A stretch of 64,000 nucleotides of DNA from Arthrobacter sp. ISL-28 (lineage in GTDB: Bacteria > Actinomycetota > Actinomycetes > Actinomycetales > Micrococcaceae). Under the pieces are notes generated by a model, which had not been told where the DNA came from, searched no databases, and worked only from the letters and a program-made list of their open reading frames with translations. A program made the position numbers and the translations under genes. The stretch spans positions 62,001 to 126,000 of the forward strand of contig NZ_JAGGPJ010000007.1 in assembly GCF_018613875.1 (NCBI RefSeq), written 5' to 3'. Positions 1 through 9,121 of the stretch are shown here, piece by piece. Position 1 is the stretch's first letter. Every line of letters begins with the position of its first letter.

Positions 1-1008
1 GCGGCGCCCCGCTGGCTGCCTGTCACATTCATCGTCCTCTTCGTGGCAGCCTTCCTCATCTGGGTGGTGGGCGGCGCCCGAACCCCCAGCATTTCGCTGG
101 CCGGCCTCATCGCCGGTTCGGTGACACTGGCCGTGCCACTCGTGTTCGGTTCGCTCTCCGGCGTGCTGTGCGAGCGCGTGGGCGTGGTGAACATCGCCAT
201 TGAAGGCCAGCTGCTGGGCGGAGCGTTCACCGCGGCCATGGTGGCCAGCATGACGAGGAACCCCTTCATCGGGCTGTTGGCAGCGGCGGTGGCGGGCGCC
301 GTCGTCTCCATGGTTTTGGCACTGTTCAGCATCAAGTACCTCGTCAACCAGATCATCGTAGGCGTGGTCCTGAACGTGCTCGTCTCCGGTCTGACAGGCT
401 TTCTTTTCAGCACCGTGATGCAGGCGGACAAGGCGACGTTCAACTCCCCGGGCAGGCTCCCCATCATCGACATCCCCGTGCTGTCCAGCATTCCGGTGAT
501 CGGGCCCATCCTGTTCAAGCAGTCCGTGGTCGGCTACCTGATGTATATTGCGGTGATCGTGGTGTGGATCGGGCTGTTCAAGACCAAATGGGGCCTGCGG
601 GTCCGCGCGGTCGGCGAGCATCCCCAGGCCGCGGACACCATGGGCATCAAGGTGAACGCCACGCGCTTCTGGAACGTCACGCTCGGCGGCGCCATTGCGG
701 GAATCGGCGGTTCCTTCTTCACCCTGGTGGCGATCGACAGCTTCACCAAGGAAATCTCCGGCGGGCGCGGCTTCATCGCCCTCGCCGCGCTGATCTTCGG
801 GCGCTGGAACCCCATCGGCGCGTTCTTCGCCGCCCTGCTGTTCGGTTTCGCCGACAACCTGCAGAGCATCGTGACGATCATCGGCACACCGGTTCCCAGC
901 CAGTTCATGGCCATGCTTCCTTACCTCGTGACCGTTCTGGCGGTGGCCGGGCTTGTCGGCAGGTCCCGGCCACCGGCCGCCAGCGGCATTCCGTACGTCA
1001 AGGGCTGA
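1..1008 (+). CDS. ABC transporter permease, nucleoside/simple-sugar type (5' end cut by window)
   Basis: Membrane subunit of a BmpA-type importer of the branched-chain/ribose permease superfamily. The reading frame is open back to base 1, so the true start lies upstream; the first in-window start codon (GTG at 43) falls inside a membrane segment. About eight to nine hydrophobic segments are visible, and the stretch GVVNIAIEGQLLGGAF is the typical permease signature of nucleoside (YufQ/NupC-like) systems. Its stop overlaps the start of cytidine deaminase (TGATG), and thymidine phosphorylase follows, so nucleosides are the likely substrate. The substrate assignment is inferred from these neighbours; the family assignment is firm. 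Confidence 0.9.
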   Translation, partial: AAPRWLPVTFIVLFVAAFLIWVVGGARTPSISLAGLIAGSVTLAVPLVFGSLSGVLCERVGVVNIAIEGQLLGGAFTAAMVASMTRNPFIGLLAAAVAGAVVSMVLALFSIKYLVNQIIVGVVLNVLVSGLTGFLFSTVMQADKATFNSPGRLPIIDIPVLSSIPVIGPILFKQSVVGYLMYIAVIVVWIGLFKTKWGLRVRAVGEHPQAADTMGIKVNATRFWNVTLGGAIAGIGGSFFTLVAIDSFTKEISGGRGFIALAALIFGRWNPIGAFFAALLFGFADNLQSIVTIIGTPVPSQFMAMLPYLVTVLAVAGLVGRSRPPAASGIPYVKG

Positions 1009-1448
1009 TGGCTGTGGAACAAGAGCGGGATTCCGCCTCCGGAAGCGACACGTCCGACGTCGACTGGCCAGCCCTGGAGGCAGCCGCCGTCAGTGCTATG
1101 AACAACGCTTATGCCCCCTATTCGAAGTTCCCGGTGGGGGCGGCGGCCGTCACGTCGGATGGGCGGATCGTGAGTGGCTGCAACGTGGAGAATGCCAGCT
1201 ACGGCCTGACGCTGTGCGCCGAATGCACACTGGTGGGACACCTCCAGATGACCGGCGGCGGGCTCCTCCGTGCATTTTATTGCGTCGACGGCGGCGGCAA
1301 CGTGCTGATGCCCTGCGGCCGCTGCCGCCAGTTGCTGTATGAATTTCGGGCTCCGGGAATGGAACTCATGACCACTCAGGGAATCAAGACCATGGACCAA
1401 TTGCTCCCCGACGCATTTGGTCCTCAGCACCTGGAGGAGACACGGTGA
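1008..1448 (+). CDS. cdd: cytidine deaminase
   Basis: Deaminates cytidine/deoxycytidine to uridine/deoxyuridine for pyrimidine salvage in the cytoplasm. The 146-residue length fits the homotetrameric class. Visible motifs are CNVENASYG, the catalytic CAE (Glu as proton shuttle) and PCGRCRQ, giving three zinc-binding cysteines. Many family members have CAER where this protein has CAEC; the extra cysteine replaces an arginine known to tune zinc charge, so it is worth noting. The ATG start at 1008 overlaps the permease stop (TGATG), and the stop overlaps the next GTG, so translation is probably coupled in one operon. Confidence 0.93.
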   Translation: MAVEQERDSASGSDTSDVDWPALEAAAVSAMNNAYAPYSKFPVGAAAVTSDGRIVSGCNVENASYGLTLCAECTLVGHLQMTGGGLLRAFYCVDGGGNVLMPCGRCRQLLYEFRAPGMELMTTQGIKTMDQLLPDAFGPQHLEETR

Positions 1449-2758
1449 ACCAGAAGACCGAGGCGTTCGACGCCGTCGACATCATCCGTACCAAACGTGA
1501 CAAGGGCGTCCTGAGCCCCGAACAGATCGACTGGACCATCGATGCCTACACCCGCGGCGTCATCGCCGATGAGCAGATGGCAGCGCTGAACATGGCCATC
1601 CTGCTGAACGGCATGGACAGGTCGGAGATTTCCCGCTGGACCGCCGCCATGATTGCCTCCGGTGAACGCATGGACTTCTCCGGCCTCCGGCGTCCCGACG
1701 GCGGCGTGAAGGCCACGTGCGACAAACACTCCACTGGCGGGGTGGGGGACAAGATCACCCTTCCGCTCGCACCGCTTGTTGCTGTCTTCGGCGTGGCTGT
1801 ACCCCAGCTGTCCGGTCGCGGGTTGGGCCACACGGGTGGCACCCTGGACAAGCTGGAGTCCATTCCAGGCTGGCGCGCCGCACTGAGCAACGAGGAAATC
1901 CTGGCCCAGCTCCAGGACGTCGGGGCCGTGATCTGCGCGGCCGGTGCGGGCCTGGCGCCCGCTGATAAGAAGCTGTACTCACTCCGGGACGTCACCGGGA
2001 CCGTGGAGGCGATCCCGTTGATAGCCTCCTCCATCATGAGCAAGAAAATCGCGGAGGGCACGGGCTCCCTGGTGCTGGACGTCAAGGTGGGCAGCGGCGC
2101 CTTCATGAAGGACGAGGCCAGCGCCCGGGAGCTGGCAGAGACCATGGTGGCCCTCGGCCACGACGCCGGCGTGAACACCGTTGCCCTCCTGACCAACATG
2201 TACACGCCCCTGGGCCTGACGGCGGGGAACGCCATCGAAGTGGAGGAATCCGTCGAGGTGCTGGCCGGCGGGGGTCCGGAGGACGTCGTCGAACTGACGG
2301 TCCGGCTGGCCGAGGAGATGCTGGCCTGCGCAGGCATCCATGATGCCGATCCTGCCGCCGCACTGAAAGACGGCCGGGCGATGGACGTCTGGAACCGAAT
2401 GATTGAGGCGCAGGGCGGCGACCCGATGGCGAAGCTGCCCGTGGCGAAGGAGTCGGAGACCATTTATGCCCCGGCTGACGGTGTCCTCGTGGAACTGGAT
2501 GCGCTGGCAGTCGGAGTGGCAGCATGGCGGCTCGGTGCCGGCCGCGGCCGCAAGGAGGATGCGGTGCAGGCGGGTGCCGGCGTGCGCATGCATGCCAAGC
2601 CCGGCGCTTTCCTGCGCGCGGGGGAGCCGCTCATGACGCTGCTCACGGACACGCCGGAGAGGTTCGCCCGCGCCAAGGAGGCCCTGGACAACGCGGTCAC
2701 CCTTGCCCCGGAGGGATCCCGCCCGGCACAGCGGCTCATCATCGACCGCATCGCGTAG
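1445..2758 (+). CDS. deoA: thymidine phosphorylase
   Basis: Phosphorolyses thymidine or deoxyuridine to base plus deoxyribose-1-phosphate. At 437 residues it has the usual length of the dimeric family. The signature HSTGGVGDKITLPLAP and the following SGRGLGHTGGTLDKLES phosphate/base-binding segment are present, followed by the C-terminal pyrimidine-nucleoside-phosphorylase domain. GTG at 1445 overlaps the cdd stop (GTGA), giving a tight cdd-deoA pair. Together with the upstream permease this forms a nucleoside uptake and salvage operon. An alternative call would be a pyrimidine-nucleoside phosphorylase (pdp) with wider specificity; sequence alone does not settle it. Confidence 0.92.
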   Translation: MNQKTEAFDAVDIIRTKRDKGVLSPEQIDWTIDAYTRGVIADEQMAALNMAILLNGMDRSEISRWTAAMIASGERMDFSGLRRPDGGVKATCDKHSTGGVGDKITLPLAPLVAVFGVAVPQLSGRGLGHTGGTLDKLESIPGWRAALSNEEILAQLQDVGAVICAAGAGLAPADKKLYSLRDVTGTVEAIPLIASSIMSKKIAEGTGSLVLDVKVGSGAFMKDEASARELAETMVALGHDAGVNTVALLTNMYTPLGLTAGNAIEVEESVEVLAGGGPEDVVELTVRLAEEMLACAGIHDADPAAALKDGRAMDVWNRMIEAQGGDPMAKLPVAKESETIYAPADGVLVELDALAVGVAAWRLGAGRGRKEDAVQAGAGVRMHAKPGAFLRAGEPLMTLLTDTPERFARAKEALDNAVTLAPEGSRPAQRLIIDRIA

Positions 2759-2762
2759 TACC

Positions 2763-3380
2763 GTGCAGGCCATCAACGACTTCATTCTGGCCGCCGCAGG
2801 GCAACCCTGGGTCCTGTTCATTGTCCTGGCCTGCTGCTTCATTGACGGATTCTTTCCGCCCATCCCCAGTGAATCGGTGGTGGTCGGCCTGGCCGCGGTC
2901 GCCTCAACGGCGGACGTCCCAAACCCGTGGCTCCTCACGGGCATCGCGGCGCTCGGGGCGTTCACAGGTGACAACACCGCCTATCTGATCGGCCGCGGCG
3001 TCGGCACGAAGCGCTGGCGCTGGATGCGCGGGCCACGCATGCAGCGGGCGTTCCGCTGGGCCGGCCGGGAACTCAGGAAGCGTCCGGCGTCGTTGATCCT
3101 CGTGGCGCGGTTTGTTCCGATTGGCCGGGTGGCGGTCAACCTGACCGCAGGGGCCACACATTACTCCCACACACGGTTCGTCGGGCTGACTGTGCTGTCC
3201 GCGACCCTGTGGGCAGGCTACTCGGTGGCCATTGGATTGTTTTTCGGCCAGTGGTTCGAGGAAAACCACCTGCTCGGGGCTGCCATCGCGATCCTCTGCG
3301 CAATTGCGCTGGGCATCATGGTGGACATTGTGATCAGCCGGCTGCGTGCTCGCATTCCCGATCCATTCACGGAGGTGTGA
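2763..3380 (+). CDS. DedA family membrane protein (first copy)
   Basis: Polytopic inner-membrane protein of the DedA/VTT superfamily; members act as lipid scramblases or in undecaprenyl-phosphate recycling and membrane homeostasis, but this one's role is not known. It has the family pattern FIDGFFPPIPSE near the N terminus, GDNTAYLIGR, and the FVPIGRVAVNLTAG arginine-containing re-entrant motif. I place the start at GTG 2763, five bases after the deoA stop, because the conserved region begins there and the upstream extension lies inside deoA. A paralogue follows at 3483. Confidence 0.85.
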   Translation: MQAINDFILAAAGQPWVLFIVLACCFIDGFFPPIPSESVVVGLAAVASTADVPNPWLLTGIAALGAFTGDNTAYLIGRGVGTKRWRWMRGPRMQRAFRWAGRELRKRPASLILVARFVPIGRVAVNLTAGATHYSHTRFVGLTVLSATLWAGYSVAIGLFFGQWFEENHLLGAAIAILCAIALGIMVDIVISRLRARIPDPFTEV

Positions 3381-3405
3381 TTTTCCCTAACGGGGCGTAG
3401 CGGAC

Positions 3406-3411
3406 TATGCT
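3406..3411 (+). promoter_or_regulatory. candidate -10 upstream of second dedA gene
   Basis: TATGCT lies 6 bases before an ATG at 3418 that opens a three-codon ORF (ATG CGA CAC TGA, 3418-3429). If transcription starts at 3418 this mini-ORF would be leaderless and the dedA gene at 3483 would have a 65-base leader. No convincing -35 is visible. Confidence 0.4.
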
Positions 3412-3482
3412 CCGGCCATGCGACACTGAAGAGCGATTTACGTCACTTATTGTTTTTGTCATTGCCAAGGAGCAACAGCCGC

Positions 3483-4208
3483 GTGGAGTTTATTAATGAG
3501 GCCGTGCTCCATGCAGCGGGTCAATGGTGGATTTACCCGATTTTGCTGGTGTTCTTTTTCGTGGACGGCTTTGCCATGGTCGTACCCAGCGAAACCCTTA
3601 TCGTTGCATTGGCGGCGTTTTCCCGGCACAGTGGCGAGCCGAATCTTTGGATTCTGGGGTTCACGGCACTCGTCGGTGCAATGGCCGGTGACAACATGGC
3701 TTACCTCCTTGGCCGGAAGATCGGTCTGAACCGCTGGAAGTGGATGCGCAGGCCGAAAGTCCAAAAGGCCTTCAACTGGGCGCGTTATGAGCTGGAGAAG
3801 CGCGGCGCCGTCCTGATCTTCACGGCACGCTATATCCCCTGGGGACGCGTGGCTGTCAACTATGTTGCCGGCACCACCGGATTTCCGCGCCGCCGGTTCT
3901 TCGTGCTGGATGCGGTGGCGTGCGTAACCTGGGTCGGGTATTCAGTCGGTATCGGAATCCTCGCCAGTTCCTTCCCCTGGCTGCACCACAACCCGCTCCT
4001 GGGCGCGGGCATCGCCGTCGTGTTCGCCGTCATCCTCGGCATCATCATCGACCACCTGCTGCGCTGGTGGCACAAGCGGCTCGGCCGCAACGACGCCTTG
4101 CGGGCAGGTACGGCGGAACCTGTAGGCGGCCATGGGGTGTCCGACGCGGGGCGGTGCTCTGCCGCGCTGCCGGTTGCGGCAACCGCTGACGCGGAATCAG
4201 GCAGCTAG
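3483..4208 (+). CDS. DedA family membrane protein (second copy)
   Basis: A second DedA/VTT-type membrane protein of 241 residues, clearly related to the preceding gene: both have F(I/V)DGF near the N terminus, AGDN(T/M)AYL(I/L)GR, RWKWMR/RWRWMR and a (V/I)P(I/W)GRVAVN segment. GTG at 3483 is chosen because AAGGAG sits 10 bases upstream at 3467-3472. The C-terminal 40 residues are soluble and lack conserved features. The 102-base gap after copy one and its own candidate -10 at 3406 suggest independent transcription. The function is unassigned; a local duplication is the simplest origin. Confidence 0.85.
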   Translation: MEFINEAVLHAAGQWWIYPILLVFFFVDGFAMVVPSETLIVALAAFSRHSGEPNLWILGFTALVGAMAGDNMAYLLGRKIGLNRWKWMRRPKVQKAFNWARYELEKRGAVLIFTARYIPWGRVAVNYVAGTTGFPRRRFFVLDAVACVTWVGYSVGIGILASSFPWLHHNPLLGAGIAVVFAVILGIIIDHLLRWWHKRLGRNDALRAGTAEPVGGHGVSDAGRCSAALPVAATADAESGS

Positions 4209-4270
4209 GCGGCATCCGCCACACCAGGCGCACCACCTCACACCCGCAAAATCCGGCCCTAGTAGCGCCG

Positions 4271-4300
4271 TTGGCATTGCGCGCGGTCCAACCCTAGAGT
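4271..4300 (+). promoter_or_regulatory. promoter of add, leaderless
   Basis: TTGGCA (4271-4276), an 18-base spacer and TAGAGT (4295-4300) are followed 6 bases later by the GTG start at 4307. The geometry predicts that transcription begins at the start codon itself. Confidence 0.6.
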
Positions 4301-4306
4301 TGGTAC

Positions 4307-5455
4307 GTGACTGAGCCAATCGTTGACGCCGCCCCTGCCCTTGATTTCGACCTGAAGAGCCTTCCCAAGGTATCCCTTCACGACCACTTGGACGGGGGTC
4401 TCCGCCCGGCAACCATCATCGAACTGGCGGATGCCGTTGGCCACACCCTCCCGTCAACCGACCCCGCTGCGCTGGGGGAGTGGTTCCGAGAGTCCGCAAA
4501 CTCCGGCTCCCTGGTCCGCTACCTCGAGACCTTCGACCACACCATTGCCGTGATGCAGACCAAGGAAGGCCTGTTCCGGGTCGCCAAGGAATTCGTGGAG
4601 GACCTCGCGGATGATGGCGTGATCTACGGTGAAGTTCGCTGGGCACCGGAGCAACACCTCCAGAAGGGCCTCACGCTCGACGAAGTCGTGGAGGCCGTCC
4701 AGGAGGGCCTCGAGGCAGGCGTGGACGCGGTGGCCGAAAGCGGCCGCGAAATCCAGGTGGGCCAGCTGATCACCGCAATGCGGCACGCCGACCGCGGCCA
4801 GGAGATCGCCGAGCTCGCCGTCCGCCACCGCGACAAGGGTGCTGTCGGCTTCGACATTGCAGGCGCTGAAGACGGCTTCCTGCCCTCGCGTTTCCGCGGC
4901 GCATTCACCTACCTGGCAGAAAACAACTTCCCCACGACAATCCATGCGGGCGAGGCCGCCGGCCTGGCCAGCATCCAGTCTGCCCTGGTGGATGGCCGGG
5001 CGCTGCGCCTTGGCCACGGCGTGCGCATCGCCGAGGACATCCTGGTGGAGTTCGAAGATGCCGAAGGCTCAGGGGACGACGACGATGACAACGTAGGCAT
5101 CGTAACCCTCGGCAACCTGTCCAGCTGGGTCCGCGACCGCGGCATCCCGCTGGAAATCTGCCCGTCCTCGAATCTGCAGACCGGAGCTGTTGCCAGCTTC
5201 GGTGACGGCATCGAGAACCACCCGCTGGACATGCTCTACCAGCTCGGCTTCAACGTGACCATCAACACCGACAACCGTCTCATGAGCGGCGTGACGCTGA
5301 CCGACGAGTTCGAGCTGCTGGTCGAGACCTTCGACTATGACCTCGACGACCTGCTCGAACTTACGCTCAACGCCGCCGAGGCCTCCTTCCTCCCGCTCGA
5401 GGAAAGGGAAGCCCTGGTGGAGTACATCAACGACGCCTACGCCAACCTTGGCTGA
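4307..5455 (+). CDS. add: adenosine deaminase
   Basis: Converts adenosine or deoxyadenosine to inosine or deoxyinosine using a zinc ion in a TIM barrel. Zinc and catalytic motifs are visible: HDHLDGG near residue 26, HAGEAA in the middle and NTDNRLMSG near the C terminus. The 382 residues are slightly long; an acidic run (five Asp in EGSGDDDDDN, about residues 252-261, bases 5062-5094) looks like a lineage-specific loop insertion. The GTG start at 4307 follows a good promoter with no leader. It completes the nucleoside salvage set and overlaps the mazG start by 8 bases. Confidence 0.92.
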   Translation: MTEPIVDAAPALDFDLKSLPKVSLHDHLDGGLRPATIIELADAVGHTLPSTDPAALGEWFRESANSGSLVRYLETFDHTIAVMQTKEGLFRVAKEFVEDLADDGVIYGEVRWAPEQHLQKGLTLDEVVEAVQEGLEAGVDAVAESGREIQVGQLITAMRHADRGQEIAELAVRHRDKGAVGFDIAGAEDGFLPSRFRGAFTYLAENNFPTTIHAGEAAGLASIQSALVDGRALRLGHGVRIAEDILVEFEDAEGSGDDDDDNVGIVTLGNLSSWVRDRGIPLEICPSSNLQTGAVASFGDGIENHPLDMLYQLGFNVTINTDNRLMSGVTLTDEFELLVETFDYDLDDLLELTLNAAEASFLPLEEREALVEYINDAYANLG

Positions 5456-6146
5456 CAATCCCGGGAAAGACGTAGGGGAGCTGGTTGGGGTTATTGCTGC
5501 CCTTCGCGATCATTGCCCGTGGATGGGCGCCCTCACTCATGAGTCGCTGGTGGAGTACCTCCTCGAGGAGGCCTACGAAGTTGCCGAGACGATCGAGACA
5601 GGCGCGGACGAAGCAGAGCTGCAAGGAGAGCTGGGTGATGTGCTGCTCCAGGTGGTGCTGCACGCCCGGCTCGCCGAAGAGCGCGGTACCTTCGATTTCG
5701 GCGATGTCGCCCGCGGCATCACCGCCAAGATGATCCGGCGCAACCCCCACGTCTTCCGTCCGGACGGCTCCCTGCAGGACACCTTCCCCGCCACTGTGGA
5801 GGAGATTGTGCTCAAATGGGACGCCGTCAAGAAGGCTGAAAGGCCGGAGCGGGCAAACCACTACGAGGGCATCCCCGAAGCGCTGCCGGCCCTGGCCCGG
5901 GCACAGAAAACCCTGGACCGGGCCGCCCGCGCAGGGCTGCCGCCGCTGGTTGAGCCCGCCGAATCCCAGGAACCCCCGCAGGACCAACCGCTGGTTGAGC
6001 TTGTCGAAACCTTCGACGCCGAGGACCAGCTCGGCGAGCTCCTGCTCGCCGTCGTCGGCGCTGCCCGCAGCAAGGGGTTCGATGCAGAACGTGCCCTCCG
6101 GGCCGCCGTCCGGCGTTACCAGAACCGAGTCCCGCCGGGATCATGA
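5448..6146 (+). CDS. mazG: MazG-family nucleoside triphosphate pyrophosphohydrolase
   Basis: Hydrolyses (d)NTPs to monophosphates, a house-cleaning activity. The N-terminal MazG domain is clear: LRDHCPWMGALTHESL, then EEAYEVAETIE and ELGDVLLQVVLHA with the Mg-binding acidic residues. The frame starts inside add; TTG at 5448 gives the expected N terminus, since no ATG or GTG lies between the add stop and the conserved region. Between the first domain and the C-terminal helices sits an insert (about residues 166-189) encoded by two copies of a short repeat at 5946-6012, read here as PLVEPAE and PLVELVETF. The start codon is the least certain part. Confidence 0.85.
   Translation: MADNPGKDVGELVGVIAALRDHCPWMGALTHESLVEYLLEEAYEVAETIETGADEAELQGELGDVLLQVVLHARLAEERGTFDFGDVARGITAKMIRRNPHVFRPDGSLQDTFPATVEEIVLKWDAVKKAERPERANHYEGIPEALPALARAQKTLDRAARAGLPPLVEPAESQEPPQDQPLVELVETFDAEDQLGELLLAVVGAARSKGFDAERALRAAVRRYQNRVPPGS
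5946..6012 (+). repeat. two copies of a GGTTGAGC...CGAAACC repeat inside mazG
   Basis: GGTTGAGCTTGTCGAAACC (5994-6012) and a diverged copy (within 5946-5968) share a GCTGGTTGAGC core and are 45 bases apart. A third relative lies at 41902-41920 in an intergenic region. Both mazG copies keep the reading frame open. Confidence 0.6.
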
Positions 6147-6191
6147 CGTCCGGGTTCTGGATAGGTTTCCGTAACGTCTGCCACTCTCGAC

Positions 6192-6197
6192 TAGGCT
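6192..6197 (+). promoter_or_regulatory. candidate -10 of eno
   Basis: TAGGCT lies 71 bases before the eno start. It is inside an inverted repeat with 7-base arms TCTCGAC (6185-6191) and GTCGAGA (6214-6220), so the start region or early leader could fold. No clear -35 is visible. Confidence 0.35.
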
Positions 6198-6199
6198 AG

Positions 6200-7549
<1,350 letters not shown>

Positions 7550-7567
7550 TAGCCGGATTAACAACTG

Positions 7568-7611
7568 ACCGGTGGCTATGGTGGAAAGACCATAGCCACC
7601 GGTTTTGTTTT
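7568..7611 (+). terminator. intrinsic terminator of eno
   Basis: A perfect 15-base-pair stem (7568-7582 with 7589-7603) with a 6-base loop, followed by TTTTGTTTT. It is the most canonical rho-independent terminator in the window. Confidence 0.92.
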
Positions 7612-7692
7612 AAGGACGTTGCCGGTGAGGCAGCTGCTCGTCAGCGGCCAAGCAAGCGTCACAGTCCAGCGTCCCGCGTTTACAGGAGTGTC

Positions 7693-8385
7693 ATGGCTAC
7701 CCGCCGTCCCAAAGTTCCACGGGTGACCCCAGCAGCCCGACACACCGACCCCGGCGCAGCCGGGGGAGACGTCATCCAGGCGGACTTTGGCAGCCGCAGA
7801 CCGGCTGAGGCAGGCACTGGGACCGGCGGCGAGTCCGGCGCTGGGACCGGCACTAAGTCCGGCGCTAAGTCCGGAGTGAGGGGGGCCGGCGGTGCAGAGT
7901 CCGCCAGGGAAAAATCCCCTGCTGAGGACGCGCCGAAGAATAACCGTGGCCCGTCCGGGTCCTCAACGGTCCCGGGCGCCGGTGAGACCCTCGACCCCAT
8001 CCCTGCCAAGGCCTTCTCCGGGCGCATGCTGGCGCTGGCCGTCGTCATGATTGCCATCACCATCATGCTGGCACCCACGGTGAAGATCTTCATTGATAAG
8101 CGGGCGGAAATTGCGGCCCTCGAAGCCGATATCGCCGCCAGTAAATCGGCCCAGGACGACCTCAAGCGGCAGGTCTCGCGCTGGCAGGATCCGAACTACG
8201 TCAAGCAGCAGGCCCGCGACCGCATTAACATGGTTATGCCGGGAGAGACCGGCTACTGGGTGTTCGGCAGCGACCTGCCGGCCGGCGCGTCAGGCGGCCA
8301 GCCCGGTGCAGCAGCACAAGACCCCGCCAACCTGCCGTGGGTGGATTCCCTGTGGGAGTCCATCAGGCGTTCGGCAACAGACTAG
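7693..8385 (+). CDS. septum formation initiator, FtsB/DivIC family
   Basis: Bitopic cell-division protein that bridges divisome proteins. A long, charged, low-complexity N terminus (residues 1-105, rich in Gly, Thr, Ser with SG/GT repeats) precedes one membrane segment near residues 113-133 (MLALAVVMIAITIMLAPTV) and a coiled coil (KRAEIAALEADIAASKSAQDDLKRQV), followed by the family-typical WQDPNYVKQQARDRINMVMPGE segment. ACAGGAG lies just upstream of ATG 7693. Its place after eno and before DUF501 and ppx is the usual actinobacterial order. The cytoplasmic tail is probably disordered. Confidence 0.9.
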   Translation: MATRRPKVPRVTPAARHTDPGAAGGDVIQADFGSRRPAEAGTGTGGESGAGTGTKSGAKSGVRGAGGAESAREKSPAEDAPKNNRGPSGSSTVPGAGETLDPIPAKAFSGRMLALAVVMIAITIMLAPTVKIFIDKRAEIAALEADIAASKSAQDDLKRQVSRWQDPNYVKQQARDRINMVMPGETGYWVFGSDLPAGASGGQPGAAAQDPANLPWVDSLWESIRRSATD

Positions 8386-8455
8386 GAGCGGCGCCCGCCG
8401 CCGGACTGCCCCGTGTGGGGACAGCCACATCCGGGCAGGAAGGACGGCCGCGCCA

Positions 8456-9121
8456 GTGGAAGAGAACACGGCAACTGCGCGGGAGGAATCCCGCCAGCCA
8501 TCAGCACACGATCTTGAGGTGCTGAGCCGCCAGTTGGGCCGGCCGGTCCGCGACGTCGTGGAGATCCCGGCGCGGTGCGTTTGCGGCAACCCCCTCGTGG
8601 CCGCCACGGCCCCGCGGCTCAGCAACGGTACGCCATTTCCCACGACGTTCTACCTCACCCACCCGGTGATCACGTCCGCCGTGTCCCGGCTCGAGGCGGC
8701 CGGGCTCATGAATGAAATGAATGATCGCCTCGCCGCTGATGAATCACTGGCAGCCGCCTACAGTTCTGCGCACGAAGCCTACCTTGCCGCCCGTGCTGAA
8801 ATCGGGGCACGCTCAGGCATCGGCAGAGTGCCGGAAATCGACGGCGTCTCGGCTGGCGGGATGCCCACCCGGGTTAAGTGCCTGCATGTGCTCGTGGGGC
8901 ACTCCCTCGCCGCAGGTCCCGGAGTGAATCCCCTCGGTGACGAAGCCATAACGGCCATCAGCGAGTGGTGGACCGCAGACCGCTGCTACTGCGAAGGCGC
9001 CTGGGACACTGACGGGGAAACCCCGTCCCGGGACCTCAGCCGGCATGGGCCCCAGGGCCTGCCGGAAATCGTGGGACGGCCCGCACCTGTTCGGAAGTCC
9101 AAGAAGGAGGCCAGCGAATGA
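8456..9121 (+). CDS. DUF501 family protein
   Basis: Conserved actinobacterial protein of unknown function, 221 residues with this start. GTG at 8456 is favoured: AGGAAGGA lies 11 bases upstream at 8437-8444, and the upstream frame lies in the divIC gene. The core begins at LEVLSRQLGRPVRDVVEIPARCVCGNPLV, includes a TFYLTHP segment and a conserved VKCLHVLVGHSLAAGPGVNPLGDEA region with His and Cys residues, and a late CYCEGAW; these could bind a metal, though that is a guess. It overlaps ppx by 4 bases (ATGA), so the two are probably coupled. Confidence 0.85.
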   Translation: MEENTATAREESRQPSAHDLEVLSRQLGRPVRDVVEIPARCVCGNPLVAATAPRLSNGTPFPTTFYLTHPVITSAVSRLEAAGLMNEMNDRLAADESLAAAYSSAHEAYLAARAEIGARSGIGRVPEIDGVSAGGMPTRVKCLHVLVGHSLAAGPGVNPLGDEAITAISEWWTADRCYCEGAWDTDGETPSRDLSRHGPQGLPEIVGRPAPVRKSKKEASE

